Below are positions 8,429-17,710 of a stretch of 64,000 bases of DNA, piece by piece. The stretch spans positions 1-64,000 of the forward strand of contig JAECRA010000002.1 of the NCBI GenBank assembly GCA_015999985.1. The letters run 5' to 3'. Within the stretch, counting starts at the first letter, position 1. Each line of letters begins with the position of its first letter. A model generated the notes under the pieces. The model saw nothing but the letters and a program-made list of their open reading frames with translations, ran no database searches and was not told the DNA's origin. The position numbers were made by a program, and so were the translations under genes. The stretch is from Comamonadaceae bacterium (GTDB lineage Bacteria; Pseudomonadota; Gammaproteobacteria; Burkholderiales; Burkholderiaceae_C).

Positions 8429-9046
8429 TCAAAGATTCAGCACTTTCCGGAGTGTGTCGAAGATGATGCGCAAATCTCCCGAGACGGAGTGGTTTTCCAC
8501 GTAGTCCAGGTAGTAGCGTTGCTTGACGGGCATGACCTCCTGCACGTAGGTCTTCTCTGGATCATTGCTGGCCGCAAGCAGTTGTTCTTCATGGCGAAAC
8601 TCGATCGCTGCTCGATCTGTAATACCTGGCCGAATGGACAAAATTTGCTGGCGAGCCTGTTCCGGGTACATCGCCATGTAGCTCGGAACCTCGGGCCGTG
8701 GTCCCACAAGACTCATGTCGCCCTTGAAGACATCGATCAACTGCGGCAGCTCATCAAGCTTGGTTCGCCTCAGCCAATATCCAGCGCGCGTAATGCGCGC
8801 ATCGCCCGCCGCAGTCACTTGAGGCGCTGAGCCCGCCTGATGCACGCGCATTGTGCGAAATTTGTGAATGCGAAACAACCGCCCTCCTCGCCCGACGCGC
8901 TCTTGCCTAAAAAGCGCTGGGCCAGGCGAATCCAGCCGCACCCAAAGGGCAACAAGTGCCATCAACGGCAGCGCGATAGGCATGGCAACCAGCGTGAGGC
9001 CGAGATCAAATGCCCGTTTGGCTGCGGAAGAACCTTGGGAGATCAT
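8429..9046 (-). CDS. Initiating undecaprenyl-phosphate phosphosugar transferase (PglC/WcaJ C-terminal type)
   Basis: 205-residue monotopic phosphoglycosyltransferase that starts a lipid-linked glycan by moving a sugar-1-phosphate from a UDP-sugar to undecaprenyl phosphate. The order is KRAFDLGLTLVAMPIALPLM re-entrant hydrophobic helix, FRQERVGRGGRLFRIHKFRT, then TKLDELPQLIDVFKGDMSLV and GPRPEVPSY. It is the short single-domain form rather than the five-helix WbaP form. The start ATG 9046 (MISQGSSAAKRAFD) matches the family; the open frame continues 44 codons upstream through implausible sequence. No good ribosome site is visible. It probably belongs to the transcript coming from the flippase gene. 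Confidence 0.92.
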   Translation of the reverse strand: MISQGSSAAKRAFDLGLTLVAMPIALPLMALVALWVRLDSPGPALFRQERVGRGGRLFRIHKFRTMRVHQAGSAPQVTAAGDARITRAGYWLRRTKLDELPQLIDVFKGDMSLVGPRPEVPSYMAMYPEQARQQILSIRPGITDRAAIEFRHEEQLLAASNDPEKTYVQEVMPVKQRYYLDYVENHSVSGDLRIIFDTLRKVLNL

Positions 9047-9128
9047 GCGGTAGGACGGTGATCCGGTGCAAACGCCCCCCACATAAAAGCTGAGAGCAGC
9101 CCGATTCCAATGACCACAGTCGAAGAGG

Positions 9129-10289
9129 TCACCGCACCACGGCCTTAAGCGCAGTGATGATTCGGCTTTGCTCGTCATCGCTCATGGCGGTGAACAAAGG
9201 GATGCTGAACATGCGCTGATAGGCTTTCTCCGCCACAGGAAACTGCTCAGGCACCAGCCCATAACGGTCACGCCAGTAGGGCTGGCGGTGCAGAGGCACA
9301 TAGTGAACGCTGGTAGCAACACCAGCATCAGACAGGCCTTGAATCACTTCGTCCCGTGTGGCTTTGGCGTCGTCAGAGAGTCTAAGCACGAAAAGATGCC
9401 AGGCGTGCGTCTGTCCGGCAGAGGCTTCAGCCGGGAAAATGAGAGGCAAGCCTTGCAGCTCGGCCAAATAGCATTCAGCCAGTTGCTGGCGGCGCTGCAC
9501 AAAGGCAGGCAGCCTCTGCAACTGCACGCGGCCCAGTGCCCCTGCCATATCCGTCATGTTGTACTTGAAGCCCGGCGCCACAATCTCGTAATACCAGGAA
9601 GGCGTCTTGCTGGAGAAACGGTCAAATGCGTCACGGCTGATGCCATGCAGTCGCATCACCTTCATACGGTCTGCCAGCGTCTGATCCTTGGTGACGACCA
9701 TACCGCCCTCTCCCGTGGTCATGGTCTTGTTCGCATAAAAGCTGAACACGGTCGCTGCGCTTGGCAATTGGCCAATAAGCGTTCCGCCACAAGTGGCCGG
9801 CAGCGCATGGGCGGCATCTTCCACGACCTGTATGCCGTGTTGGCGTGCAATCTCCAAAATCCGCGGCATGTCACACGCCAGGCCGCCATAGTGCACTGGA
9901 AGGATGGCTTTCGTTCGTGGCGTGATCGCGGCTTCTATCCTGGAAGCATCCATATTCAAAGTGGCCGGATCGCTGTCTACCAGCACCGCGTCCGCCCCCA
10001 GGTAACGGGCCACCTCTACAGTGGCGGTAAAGGTCAGCGTCGGAGCAATGACTTCGTCCCCGGGACCCACCCCCACGGCCTCCAGAGCCAGATGAAGGCC
10101 GGCGGTAGCCGAGTTGACGGCAATGGCATGAAGACCGCCGCCCAGGTAGGACGCGAACTCCTGCTCGAACGCGCGAGTCTCCGGTCCGGTCGTAACCCAG
10201 CCAGAGCGCATGGCGCGAGCCACGGCATCGATTTCGGCCTCACCTATGTCAGGTCGCGCGAAGGGAATGAAGCTGTCAGCTGTGGACAT
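9129..10289 (-). CDS. DegT/DnrJ/EryC1/StrS-family PLP aminotransferase for nucleotide sugars
   Basis: 386-residue sugar aminotransferase. IPFARPDIGEAEIDAVARAM opens the fold, NSATAGLHLAL binds the cofactor phosphate, VVEDAAHALPA carries the PLP-contacting Asp, and SFYANKTMTTGEGG contains the Schiff-base lysine (residue 188). The family aminates 4-keto-6-deoxy nucleotide sugars, exactly the product of a CapD/PglF-type dehydratase, so it most likely works right after the enzyme at 4951-6855. The start was set at MSTADSFIPF (10289), since the upstream 41 codons are not conserved-looking. It lies 19 bp downstream of the GT2 stop. Confidence 0.93.
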   Translation of the reverse strand: MSTADSFIPFARPDIGEAEIDAVARAMRSGWVTTGPETRAFEQEFASYLGGGLHAIAVNSATAGLHLALEAVGVGPGDEVIAPTLTFTATVEVARYLGADAVLVDSDPATLNMDASRIEAAITPRTKAILPVHYGGLACDMPRILEIARQHGIQVVEDAAHALPATCGGTLIGQLPSAATVFSFYANKTMTTGEGGMVVTKDQTLADRMKVMRLHGISRDAFDRFSSKTPSWYYEIVAPGFKYNMTDMAGALGRVQLQRLPAFVQRRQQLAECYLAELQGLPLIFPAEASAGQTHAWHLFVLRLSDDAKATRDEVIQGLSDAGVATSVHYVPLHRQPYWRDRYGLVPEQFPVAEKAYQRMFSIPLFTAMSDDEQSRIITALKAVVR

Positions 10290-10308
10290 AAAGTTTGGTA
10301 GAAACAAT

Positions 10309-11409
10309 TCAACGGGTGATTTTCGCCGACGCACCTGAAATCCGCCGACCGCGGACCATATCCAGCAATCCGCGCCAAGTGCCCAGCCCGTACCCCAAAT
10401 GGAAGCTGGCAATAGCCAGGGGCACCAAAGCCGTGAACATTCGCGTTGTGCCTACGCCACCATCTTGGGCAGAGGCCTCTGGCGAAGCCTTTGTAGCGCC
10501 GCATACCGCTGAGCATGAAGCCAGGGCAAGATACGCGGCATAGCTGCCTAGCAGCAGCAACATGGGAAGCGCACTCCAGAACAAAGCTGCCGCCGCGGCC
10601 GTCAACGCAGCGACAAAAAAAGCGGGTACCAGTTGACGTAACGATCCGGGTTGGCCGTGTTTTCGCATCACAAAGGGCCGCCAGTAGCCGTACTGGTACT
10701 GCTGCGCGAACAACTTGGCCAGAGAGCTTCGGGGCTGATACCAGGACCGTATGCGGGCACTTTGCCAGATACGCCCCCCTGACAGGCGCAGGCGAAGGTT
10801 GTGCTCGTCATCCTGATTGCGCACCAGATGCTCGTCGAAGTTACCGATACGGGCAAATAAAGCGCGAGGCCAGCACCCAAGGTAGACCGTGTCCACCGAG
10901 CCCTCATAACTGGTGTCACGCGAGAGCGCGCCGCCCACCACCCATTTGCACTGAAAGGCGGCGGCAATGGCCCGGCCCATGGCGTCTGTGCCACGCGCCA
11001 CCCACGGTCCGCCGACGTTGTCGGCACCGCTTTGATGCAGAGTGGCGATGCATTGCGCCACATAGTCCGGCGCAAAGGCAGTGTGAATATCCATCCGCAC
11101 CACAACCGCACCGCCCGAACGCGCCAGACAGGCGTTCAGGCCAGTGGACACAATGCGACCAGGATTGTCCACGAGTACCAGGCGAGAGTCCTGCAATGAC
11201 CGTTCTTGCAAGTACTCGCGAGAGCCGTCGTCACTGCCACCGTCGGCCACCAACAACTCCAAGCCCCATCCGGGAGGCAATTGCTGAGCCAGAGCCTGAT
11301 CGCAAAAGGCTTCTATGTGGGCGCGTTCGTTGCGGCACGGTGCTATCACGCTCACCAGTCGTTCGGCGCCGCCTTCAGAGGGACACCTCTTGGTCTCGTC
11401 ACTTGGCAT
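10309..11409 (-). CDS. Glycosyltransferase family 2 (ExoA/EpsM-like), membrane-associated
   Basis: GT-A fold transferase of about 366 residues: LVSVIAPCRNERAHIEAFC start, LLVADGGSDDGSREYL donor site, VRMDIHT as the DXD-like motif, and RNQDDEHNLRLRLSGG as the acceptor-base region. The C-terminal third carries two or three hydrophobic helices (VPAFFVAALTAAAAALFW and following), as in succinoglycan ExoA-type enzymes, placing it at the cytoplasmic membrane. The start ATG 11409 overlaps the previous stop by 11 nt; a GTG six codons upstream is the alternative. Sugar specificity is not predictable. Confidence 0.9.
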   Translation of the reverse strand: MPSDETKRCPSEGGAERLVSVIAPCRNERAHIEAFCDQALAQQLPPGWGLELLVADGGSDDGSREYLQERSLQDSRLVLVDNPGRIVSTGLNACLARSGGAVVVRMDIHTAFAPDYVAQCIATLHQSGADNVGGPWVARGTDAMGRAIAAAFQCKWVVGGALSRDTSYEGSVDTVYLGCWPRALFARIGNFDEHLVRNQDDEHNLRLRLSGGRIWQSARIRSWYQPRSSLAKLFAQQYQYGYWRPFVMRKHGQPGSLRQLVPAFFVAALTAAAAALFWSALPMLLLLGSYAAYLALASCSAVCGATKASPEASAQDGGVGTTRMFTALVPLAIASFHLGYGLGTWRGLLDMVRGRRISGASAKITR

Positions 11410-12469
11410 GGTGAGCACCACGTCCACTGGTCAGCAGTTGGCGATAGAGTTGATCCATCGCATCCATTTGTGCCCGCCTATCGCCGTCAATCGCAATACG
11501 CTCCGCATTGGATTGCCCGAGATATGCCGCCCGATCGCCGTCGTTCATCAATGACAGCCATTTTTGCGCCAGTGTGTCTGCATCGCCCGCCGCGACCAAC
11601 GCATCGGCGCCCAGCCAGTCGCGATTGGCAGGAAGGTCGGAAGCCAAGACAGCCAGTCCGCAGGCCATACTTTCTAGAACTGAAACAGAGGTGGCGTCAC
11701 TCTCTGGAACGCTGATCGAGAGCTGGCATCGTTCGAGCACCGCAGCCATGCCTGCGTCGTCCAGACGCCCGTGGAAATGCACGGCATTGGCCAGGCCAAG
11801 CGAATTGGTTTGCGCACGCAGTGCAGATTCCTGTGATCCCCCGCCCAAAAGGTGAAGACGCGCATCAGGTCGCTCGGCGCGGACTTTTGCCAAGGCTTGC
11901 AAGATCACATCAATGCGGTAGTTGGGCTCCCAACTGCGCAGGCTTACCGCCTCAAACCCCGGTTTGGCTTCCCATGGCGCGGGGGTGAACCGGCTCAAAT
12001 CCACGCCCCAATGAATCAGCTCCGTGCGCAGCCCTTGCCGCAGATTGAGCGCCGCGGCTAGAAGGTCTGGCGAATCGCCGGTGATCAGGTCCGCCCGACT
12101 CAGAGTCCAGCCGGTCAGTAAGCGCAGTGCCAAGTTCCGCCGCGGCGTCACCAGCAAATCGCTACCCCAGGCCGTCATGATCAGCGGGCGCCTGCCACAG
12201 CGTGCAGCAAGGTAACCGTAGGACGTGATGTAGTGGGCATGGACGATGTCGGGATTCAGATCAGCGATTGCGCGTCTCGCTGGAGACACGCGCGCAAGCC
12301 AATCGACCGAGCGAGCGACCGGGGGTAGGACAATTTGCCGAACCCCGGCGATAGGTTGTGGGCGCGCAGTGACCAATGAAATCTGCCACCCGCGCGCCAG
12401 CATTTCCCCAGTCCACCGCTGCACATGCACGCTGTTGGCGTCACCGAGCAAGCATAAGTGATGGCTCAT
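11399..12469 (-). CDS. Glycosyltransferase family 4 (GT-B fold)
   Basis: 356-residue GT-B enzyme. The N-terminal lobe has LCLLGDANSVHVQRWTGEML and DIVHAHYITSYGYLAA; the C-terminal nucleotide-binding lobe has LHLLGGGSQES, VHFHGRLDDAGM, and SISVPESDATSVSVLESMAC with the E-x7-E-type motif contacting the donor. It is coupled to the acyltransferase gene by an ATGA overlap (12466-12469) and to the GT2 gene by an 11-nt overlap, so all three are almost certainly one operon. Donor and acceptor unknown. Confidence 0.92.
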   Translation of the reverse strand: MSHHLCLLGDANSVHVQRWTGEMLARGWQISLVTARPQPIAGVRQIVLPPVARSVDWLARVSPARRAIADLNPDIVHAHYITSYGYLAARCGRRPLIMTAWGSDLLVTPRRNLALRLLTGWTLSRADLITGDSPDLLAAALNLRQGLRTELIHWGVDLSRFTPAPWEAKPGFEAVSLRSWEPNYRIDVILQALAKVRAERPDARLHLLGGGSQESALRAQTNSLGLANAVHFHGRLDDAGMAAVLERCQLSISVPESDATSVSVLESMACGLAVLASDLPANRDWLGADALVAAGDADTLAQKWLSLMNDGDRAAYLGQSNAERIAIDGDRRAQMDAMDQLYRQLLTSGRGAHHAK

Positions 12470-13074
12470 CGCTCAATACCTTTGGGGCTCAGCGTGGCAC
12501 GCCAGCGCGCGTAGGCTTCTTGCAAGGCCGGCCTTTGTGCCAGCCAGGCCTCATCTGTATCCCGGGTGTCACCCACCACCTCTGCAGGACTACCCGCCAG
12601 CACGGAAAAATCAGGAAACACGCCGCGCACGCGGCTGTGCGCCGCCACCAGCGTTCCATGCCCTAACGTGGTGCCGGCTTCTATGGTGCTGTGTGGGCCG
12701 ATGAAAGACCGCTCGCCGATGGCGATGGGCGCACGCAAAACAGCGCCCTCTGCGTCTTTCAAATCCTGGCCTGAAAGTTCCGCTGCCACGCGAACGCTGC
12801 GATGGGTGCTGTGACTGATGATGCTCACGAAATTGGTAATCTGTGTGCCGCGCCCTATCTTGACGCCGGCACTCGCCTCTATGAAGTTGAAATGGCCAAT
12901 GAACACATCATCGCCCAGTTGCAGGAAACGCTCATGCTCAACGCACGTGCTGGGTGAAATGCGGGTTCCGGGAAGGCTCACGCCCTGATGACGTTCACCA
13001 AAAAGCATACGGAAAAATAACCCATGCCATAACTTCCTGCGGCATCGGTTGACCCACGCGCGGATTTCGGTCAT
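12466..13074 (-). CDS. Left-handed beta-helix acyltransferase (WcaF/NeuD-like)
   Basis: 202-residue hexapeptide-repeat acetyl/acyl transferase. Repeats run through about residues 50-165 (for example DDVFIGHFNFIEASAGVKIG, IGERSFIGPHSTIEAGTTLG, FPDFSVLAGSPAEVVG), the last being the usual cap of the coenzyme A site. It probably decorates the glycan or acetylates the amino sugar made by the aminotransferase, analogous to PglD, though its sequence is closer to the WcaF-type O-acetyltransferases. ATGA overlaps on both sides (13071-13074 and 12466-12469) show tight translational coupling with the flippase and the GT4. Confidence 0.88.
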   Translation of the reverse strand: MTEIRAWVNRCRRKLWHGLFFRMLFGERHQGVSLPGTRISPSTCVEHERFLQLGDDVFIGHFNFIEASAGVKIGRGTQITNFVSIISHSTHRSVRVAAELSGQDLKDAEGAVLRAPIAIGERSFIGPHSTIEAGTTLGHGTLVAAHSRVRGVFPDFSVLAGSPAEVVGDTRDTDEAWLAQRPALQEAYARWRATLSPKGIER

Positions 13075-14378
13075 GAGTGATCACCCTTTTGTTCTTTGAC
13101 TGAGCGAGGAATAGGGACGTGAGGCCAGCGCGCCAACCTGTAAAAGTACCAACCAAAGTAAGGCAGCATGACGCCTGAGACCGCCCAGGCGCCCCCTTGC
13201 AGCCCTCCGGCGCGAAGTCCGAGAGCCAGTGCCAGCACAAAAGCGACCTGCCCCACCAGCGCCCAGCGAAACGCCCACCTCTGCGCTTGCCAGGCCATGG
13301 TTACCACGGCCAGTGGAGCGGCGACGAAATGTGCAGCAATATAGGGGGAAAGCGCACGCGCCAATTCACCTGCCTCCCGCCAGGTAGGGCCAAAAATCAG
13401 TTCGAACATCCATGGACCGGCAACCATCAGTAGCCCCATGAGTGCCAACCCAAGCCCCCCCAGAAGCGCCATCAATTGGCGAACCATAGCGCGCGCAGCA
13501 TCTGGCTCAGCGCCAATCAACCGGGGATAAAGCGCCTGCGATACCGCGGCACCGACCAGCGTGGAGGGCGCTTTGAGGTAACGCAGAGCCAAGCCCCAGA
13601 AACCGGCAGCGGCTTCACCAGTCCAGGCCACCAACAGGGCAACCGCCACCGCGTCTTGCAAAGTTCCCAGGAAAGCATGGGGCGTGTTGATCAGCGCGAA
13701 ATCCTTGTGCTTGTGAGCGGTGGCGCGCATGGCCTTCTTCAGGGGGGGCGATGCGGGTTTCAATACCGAAAGCCAGCCCCCCGTGGGAGTGGGCCGCAAT
13801 AGCCAGAGGCTGGCCAGCAACTGGGCCAACAAAGTCGCCACGACCAGGGCCCAAGCGGCGTCAGAGCCCAAAGGCCGTCCGCCTGCACTGCGCCACAGCA
13901 GATAACCCAGAGCCACCTGAACCACCGCCGCTCCGCCCCATTGAACCACTCGCCCCACGGCGACTGCCCGAAAACGTTGTGCGCGGGTCGCCCACATCAT
14001 GAGCAACTGCAGCCCTGCTGAGAATGCCACCGCCAGCGGCAGCAAGGCGGGCAATGGCAGCAAGCCGGCGACGTGCAGACCCCAGGCCAGGGGAACACAA
14101 AGTACAGCCACCGCCAAGCCAATACGCACAGCGAGCGCAAGCAACGCGTTCGCCTCGTCGTCCTCCCTGGCCATCGGGAGCGCCCAGTCGTAGCGCAGGC
14201 AAGCAGCCACTCCCATGGCCGCGGCAACGGTAGTGAACTGGGTAAAAAGACCCATCGCTTCCGGCGAAAAAATGCGTGCAATGAGGGGGCCCAGCAGCAG
14301 AGGCAACAGCTGTGCCAGCGCGCCTCCCGTCAACAGTGTGAGCGTGGCCCGTAAAAGAGTGGAGGAAGGCGCTTTCAT
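13071..14378 (-). CDS. Polysaccharide flippase, Wzx/MATE superfamily
   Basis: 435-residue polytopic membrane protein with about 12 hydrophobic segments, starting LLRATLTLLTGGALAQLLPL and LLGPLIARIFSPEAMGLFTQ, typical of oligosaccharide flippases that move undecaprenyl-PP-linked units to the periplasm. It is the first gene of the minus-strand glycan operon. No Wzy polymerase, Wzz regulator or ligase is found in the window, so the unit may be short and not polymerised locally. The promoter must lie in the 163-bp divergent gap before lysS; no convincing sigma-70 boxes were seen there. Confidence 0.9.
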   Translation of the reverse strand: MKAPSSTLLRATLTLLTGGALAQLLPLLLGPLIARIFSPEAMGLFTQFTTVAAAMGVAACLRYDWALPMAREDDEANALLALAVRIGLAVAVLCVPLAWGLHVAGLLPLPALLPLAVAFSAGLQLLMMWATRAQRFRAVAVGRVVQWGGAAVVQVALGYLLWRSAGGRPLGSDAAWALVVATLLAQLLASLWLLRPTPTGGWLSVLKPASPPLKKAMRATAHKHKDFALINTPHAFLGTLQDAVAVALLVAWTGEAAAGFWGLALRYLKAPSTLVGAAVSQALYPRLIGAEPDAARAMVRQLMALLGGLGLALMGLLMVAGPWMFELIFGPTWREAGELARALSPYIAAHFVAAPLAVVTMAWQAQRWAFRWALVGQVAFVLALALGLRAGGLQGGAWAVSGVMLPYFGWYFYRLARWPHVPIPRSVKEQKGDHS

Positions 14379-14541
14379 GCCCTGAACACGCGCAGCGGCC
14401 TTCCCAAGCGTGCGCTCAATAAAACTCCAGCAATGCGGTTGAAGTGGGCCAAGAACATGAAGTTGGCGGACGGCGCCTAAAATGTTGGGTTTGCCAGCCA
14501 GGGATTATCCCCGCGCACTCCCCTATTCCAATTCGTAGATC

Positions 14542-16095
14542 ATGTCAGAACCCACCGCACTCAGCTCAGCCGCCCCCGAACAAGACGAGAATAAACTGAT
14601 TGCAGAGCGCCGCGAGAAGCTCAAGTCCTTGCGGGAATCCCATGCGCAAAACGGCGGGGTGACGTTCCCCAACGATTTCAAGCCCAAAGACAGGGCTGCT
14701 CAGCTGCATGAAGCCTATGGCGCGGCAGAAAAGCCTGCCATGGATGCCGACATCGCGGAAGGCAAGAAGATTGCAGCCAGCGTATCGGGCCGAATGATGC
14801 TCAAGCGCGTGATGGGCAAAGCCAGCTTCGCCACACTGCAAGACGCCTCAGGACGCATGCAGCTGTACATTGCCAGGGACGAAGTAGGTGAAGAAGCCTA
14901 TACCGCCTTCAAGCATTGGGATCTGGGTGACATCGTCGCGGCTGAAGGGTATTTGTTCAAGACAAAGACGGGCGAACTCTCCATCCATGCCACCAGCATT
15001 CGCCTGCTGACCAAGAGCCTGCGTCCCCTGCCCGACAAATTCCACGGCATGCAGGACCAGGAACTGAAATACCGTCAACGCTATGTGGACCTGATCATGG
15101 ACGAAGCGGCGCGCGCTCGTTTCGTGGCCCGCAGCCAATCTCTGGCCGCCATGCGAGCCTTCATGACCGAAAGCGGGTTCATGGAGGTGGAAACGCCCAT
15201 GTTGCACCCTATTCCGGGCGGCGCCAACGCGAAGCCTTTTATCACGCACCACAATGCGCTCGAGCAGGAAATGTTCCTGCGCATTGCGCCTGAGCTGTAT
15301 CTAAAACGCCTCATTGTGGGTGGGTTTGAGCGCGTATTCGAAATCAACCGGAGTTTCCGCAACGAAGGTATCAGCGTGCGGCACAACCCCGAGTTCACGA
15401 TGATGGAGTTCTACGCTGCCTACTGGAACTACCTCGACCTGATGGACTTCACCGAGGCCCTTCTGCGCGACACCGCACAGAAAGCCGTGGGCACGCTGCA
15501 ATTGCAGTACCAGGGCCGCAGCGTCGATCTGGGGCAGCCGTTCAAGCGCATGACCATCCGCGAAGCCATCAATGCCCACACGGATATAGGTGCCGGAGTA
15601 GATGACTCAGCAGAGTTGATCAACCGCCTGAAAAAGCTTGGTCTCTCTGAAGAGAAAGACAGGCTATCAACGCGCAGCCTCCCATCGCTTCAGGTGATGT
15701 ATTTCGAGGAATCCGTGGAAGACAAGCTCTGGGAGCCTACCTTCATCATGGAGCACCCAACGGAGATCAGCCCACTGGCTCGCGCCAACGATCAACGGCC
15801 TGAAGTGACAGAGCGGTTCGAGCTCTACATCACCGGCCGCGAAATCGCGAACGGCTTCAGCGAGCTGAACGACGCAGAAGACCAAGCCGCCCGTCTCCAA
15901 GCCCAAGTGGCTTCAAAAGACTCCGGGGATGATGAAGCCATGTTCTATGACGCAGATTTTGTGCGTGCACTCGAGTACGGCATGCCTCCGACTGGTGGCT
16001 GCGGTGTAGGCATAGACCGTCTGATGATGCTGCTGACCGATTCGCCCAGCATCCGCGATGTGATTCTGTTCCCTGCATTGCGCCGGGAAGCTTAG
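14542..16095 (+). CDS. lysS: Lysyl-tRNA synthetase, class II
   Basis: 517-residue class IIb synthetase charging tRNA-Lys. An N-terminal OB-fold anticodon-binding domain (about 60-180, with [20 protein letters not shown]) is followed by the catalytic core: motif 1 around [18 protein letters not shown], motif 2 in [20 protein letters not shown] and motif 3 in [13 protein letters not shown]. Length matches the bacterial norm of about 500. It is monocistronic on the plus strand and divergent from the flippase gene. The ribosome site is weak. Confidence 0.98.
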   Translation: MSEPTALSSAAPEQDENKLIAERREKLKSLRESHAQNGGVTFPNDFKPKDRAAQLHEAYGAAEKPAMDADIAEGKKIAASVSGRMMLKRVMGKASFATLQDASGRMQLYIARDEVGEEAYTAFKHWDLGDIVAAEGYLFKTKTGELSIHATSIRLLTKSLRPLPDKFHGMQDQELKYRQRYVDLIMDEAARARFVARSQSLAAMRAFMTESGFMEVETPMLHPIPGGANAKPFITHHNALEQEMFLRIAPELYLKRLIVGGFERVFEINRSFRNEGISVRHNPEFTMMEFYAAYWNYLDLMDFTEALLRDTAQKAVGTLQLQYQGRSVDLGQPFKRMTIREAINAHTDIGAGVDDSAELINRLKKLGLSEEKDRLSTRSLPSLQVMYFEESVEDKLWEPTFIMEHPTEISPLARANDQRPEVTERFELYITGREIANGFSELNDAEDQAARLQAQVASKDSGDDEAMFYDADFVRALEYGMPPTGGCGVGIDRLMMLLTDSPSIRDVILFPALRREA

Positions 16096-16152
16096 ACGGC
16101 AAAACAGAAGCGAGAGGCTCTTGAATAGCCTTTCGTTTCCGCCTGAGTTTAA

Positions 16153-16197
16153 GTTGAGCTCAACATGAGCTGAACCTTAGTTTTACCTGAGTTCAGC
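16153..16197. other. Dyad-rich sequence between lysS and the minus-strand hypothetical
   Basis: The convergent gap after lysS holds a 12-bp palindrome GTTGAGCTCAAC (16153-16164) and an inverted pair GCTGAAC (16169-16175) / GTTCAGC (16191-16197). Neither is followed by a clean T-run, so termination is possible but unproven. Confidence 0.35.
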
Positions 16198-16594
16198 GAG
16201 TGGGCGGCTCTGAAGGCTGATTTCTATCCGAGACTTCACGCCACGATACATCTTGCACGCCTGTCGGCACTGATGCGCCCGTCGCACTGGCAGTATCCGC
16301 TCTAGGGGTCGCACTCGCTGCAGGTTGACGTGACGGCCAACGCTGGCGAGTCATTTCACGGTAACGGCGCCACAGCAAGGTCACTGTCGCCGGGCGACCC
16401 GTAAATACACTCATGACCAAACTGGCAACGACGCCAAACGCCAGCCAGACCAGAAGGCTAAGTGCAAAAAGCAAACCGACCAATGCCAGGCTAGCCCACA
16501 CCATCAGTCCAAGCACACGCGAAACAATACGCTCCAGGCTGCTGGGATTGCGGTTGTAGGGAGGTGGCAATTGTTGGGAAAACATCTGGCTCAT
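16193..16594 (-). CDS. Small membrane protein of unknown function
   Basis: 133 residues: a short polar N-terminus, one long hydrophobic stretch at about 28-63 (VLGLMVWASLALVGLLFALS onwards) that could be one or two helices, then a basic segment (TLLWRRYREMTRQRWPSR) and a low-complexity Ala/Thr/Pro tail. Not recognised. Codon use resembles its neighbours and the frame is uninterrupted, so it is probably real. It is upstream of nagZ on the same strand (gap about 50 nt going the other way), but operon membership is unclear. Confidence 0.6.
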   Translation of the reverse strand: MSQMFSQQLPPPYNRNPSSLERIVSRVLGLMVWASLALVGLLFALSLLVWLAFGVVASLVMSVFTGRPATVTLLWRRYREMTRQRWPSRQPAASATPRADTASATGASVPTGVQDVSWREVSDRNQPSEPPTR

Positions 16595-16646
16595 AGTAAA
16601 TTGACCACTTTTAAGCTTTGAAGTTCAATTTCTGACGCATTCTTGA

Positions 16647-17705
16647 TTAATCGGCAATCAATGCCAAGGAGCGCACATACTCCGGTAACCGCGTCAGCAC
16701 CTCCCAGTTTGGGGCGATTTGCCTGGGTAACAAGGCCTGTCTTCTCGATTCACTCTGAGCAGAGGGAATCCATTGCCCACTAAGGCTTGCCTCGTTTAGT
16801 CCGCGTAGTGCTTCATCCAGGACCCCTCCCCCACGTAGAGACTGGTTGCACAACAGCGTAAGATCGCAGCCAGCGGTCAAGGCAGCCACTATGGCCTCTA
16901 GCGGGGTGACGATGCGCCCTTCAATATGCCGCGCCGCCTCCATGCTCAGATCGTCCGTGAAAATAGCGCCCTCAAACCCTATGCGGCCTCTCAGCACGGC
17001 CTGTAGCCATCGCGCAGAATAGCCGGCCGGTCTGGAATCCACCTTCGGATAAACCACATGGGCAGCCATTACCGCATCCAAAGCAGTGCCAAGCCAGCCA
17101 TAAGGCGCGGCATCCGCACCCAGTATTGACTTCAGGCCACGCGTATCTCGTGGCAAGTGGGTGTGAGAATCCGCTGCCACAAATCCATGGCCAGGAAAAT
17201 GCTTACCGCAGTTGCCCATACCTGCGCGCAGCAAGCCGTGCATGACGCTTTTGGCCAGTATGCTAACCACGCGAGCGTCTGCATGAAAGGCCCGGTCGCC
17301 GATTACCCCGGAAGGCCCCCAGTCCAGATCGAGCACGGGTGTGAATGAAAAATCCACGCCGCAAGAGCGCAATTCGGCTGCCAAGACATATCCGCAGGCG
17401 GTAGCTACCTCTTGCGCGCGCATAGCGTCCTGCATCCAGATCTCGCCTAATTTGCGCATGGCTGGAAGATGGGTAAAGCCATCCGTACGAAAACGCTGCA
17501 CGCGGCCGCCTTCGTGGTCCACGCAGATGAGCAGATCGGGGCGCAGCGCTTTAATACTGGCCGTTAGTTGCGTAAGTTGCTCGCGGCTTTCCCAATTGCG
17601 ACTGAACAAAATCAGCCCACCCACCAGCGGGTGCGAGAGGCGACGGCAATCGTCCTCGGTCAGGGTGTGGCCGGCAATATCAATAATGAGTGGAGCGTGC
17701 GGCAT
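16647..17705 (-). CDS. nagZ: Beta-N-acetylhexosaminidase
   Basis: 352-residue glycoside hydrolase family 3 cytoplasmic enzyme that releases GlcNAc from 1,6-anhydro-muropeptides during peptidoglycan recycling. MPHAPLIIDIAGHTLTEDDC start, LICVDHEGGRVQRF substrate loop, GKHFPGHGFVAADSH with the conserved acid/base histidine loop, and IFTDDLSMEAA with the nucleophile Asp are all present. ATG 17705 is chosen because AGGTGG lies at suitable distance; the GTG at 17714 overlaps the pdxJ stop but has no spacing for that site. It is the last gene of the recO-pdxJ-nagZ group. Confidence 0.96.
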   Translation of the reverse strand: MPHAPLIIDIAGHTLTEDDCRRLSHPLVGGLILFSRNWESREQLTQLTASIKALRPDLLICVDHEGGRVQRFRTDGFTHLPAMRKLGEIWMQDAMRAQEVATACGYVLAAELRSCGVDFSFTPVLDLDWGPSGVIGDRAFHADARVVSILAKSVMHGLLRAGMGNCGKHFPGHGFVAADSHTHLPRDTRGLKSILGADAAPYGWLGTALDAVMAAHVVYPKVDSRPAGYSARWLQAVLRGRIGFEGAIFTDDLSMEAARHIEGRIVTPLEAIVAALTAGCDLTLLCNQSLRGGGVLDEALRGLNEASLSGQWIPSAQSESRRQALLPRQIAPNWEVLTRLPEYVRSLALIAD

Positions 17706-17710
17706 GTGCT

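Noticed and set aside
9168-10301. 377-codon plus-strand open frame opposite the aminotransferase
   Set aside because: Antisense to a clear DegT-family gene; composition is that of a shadow frame.
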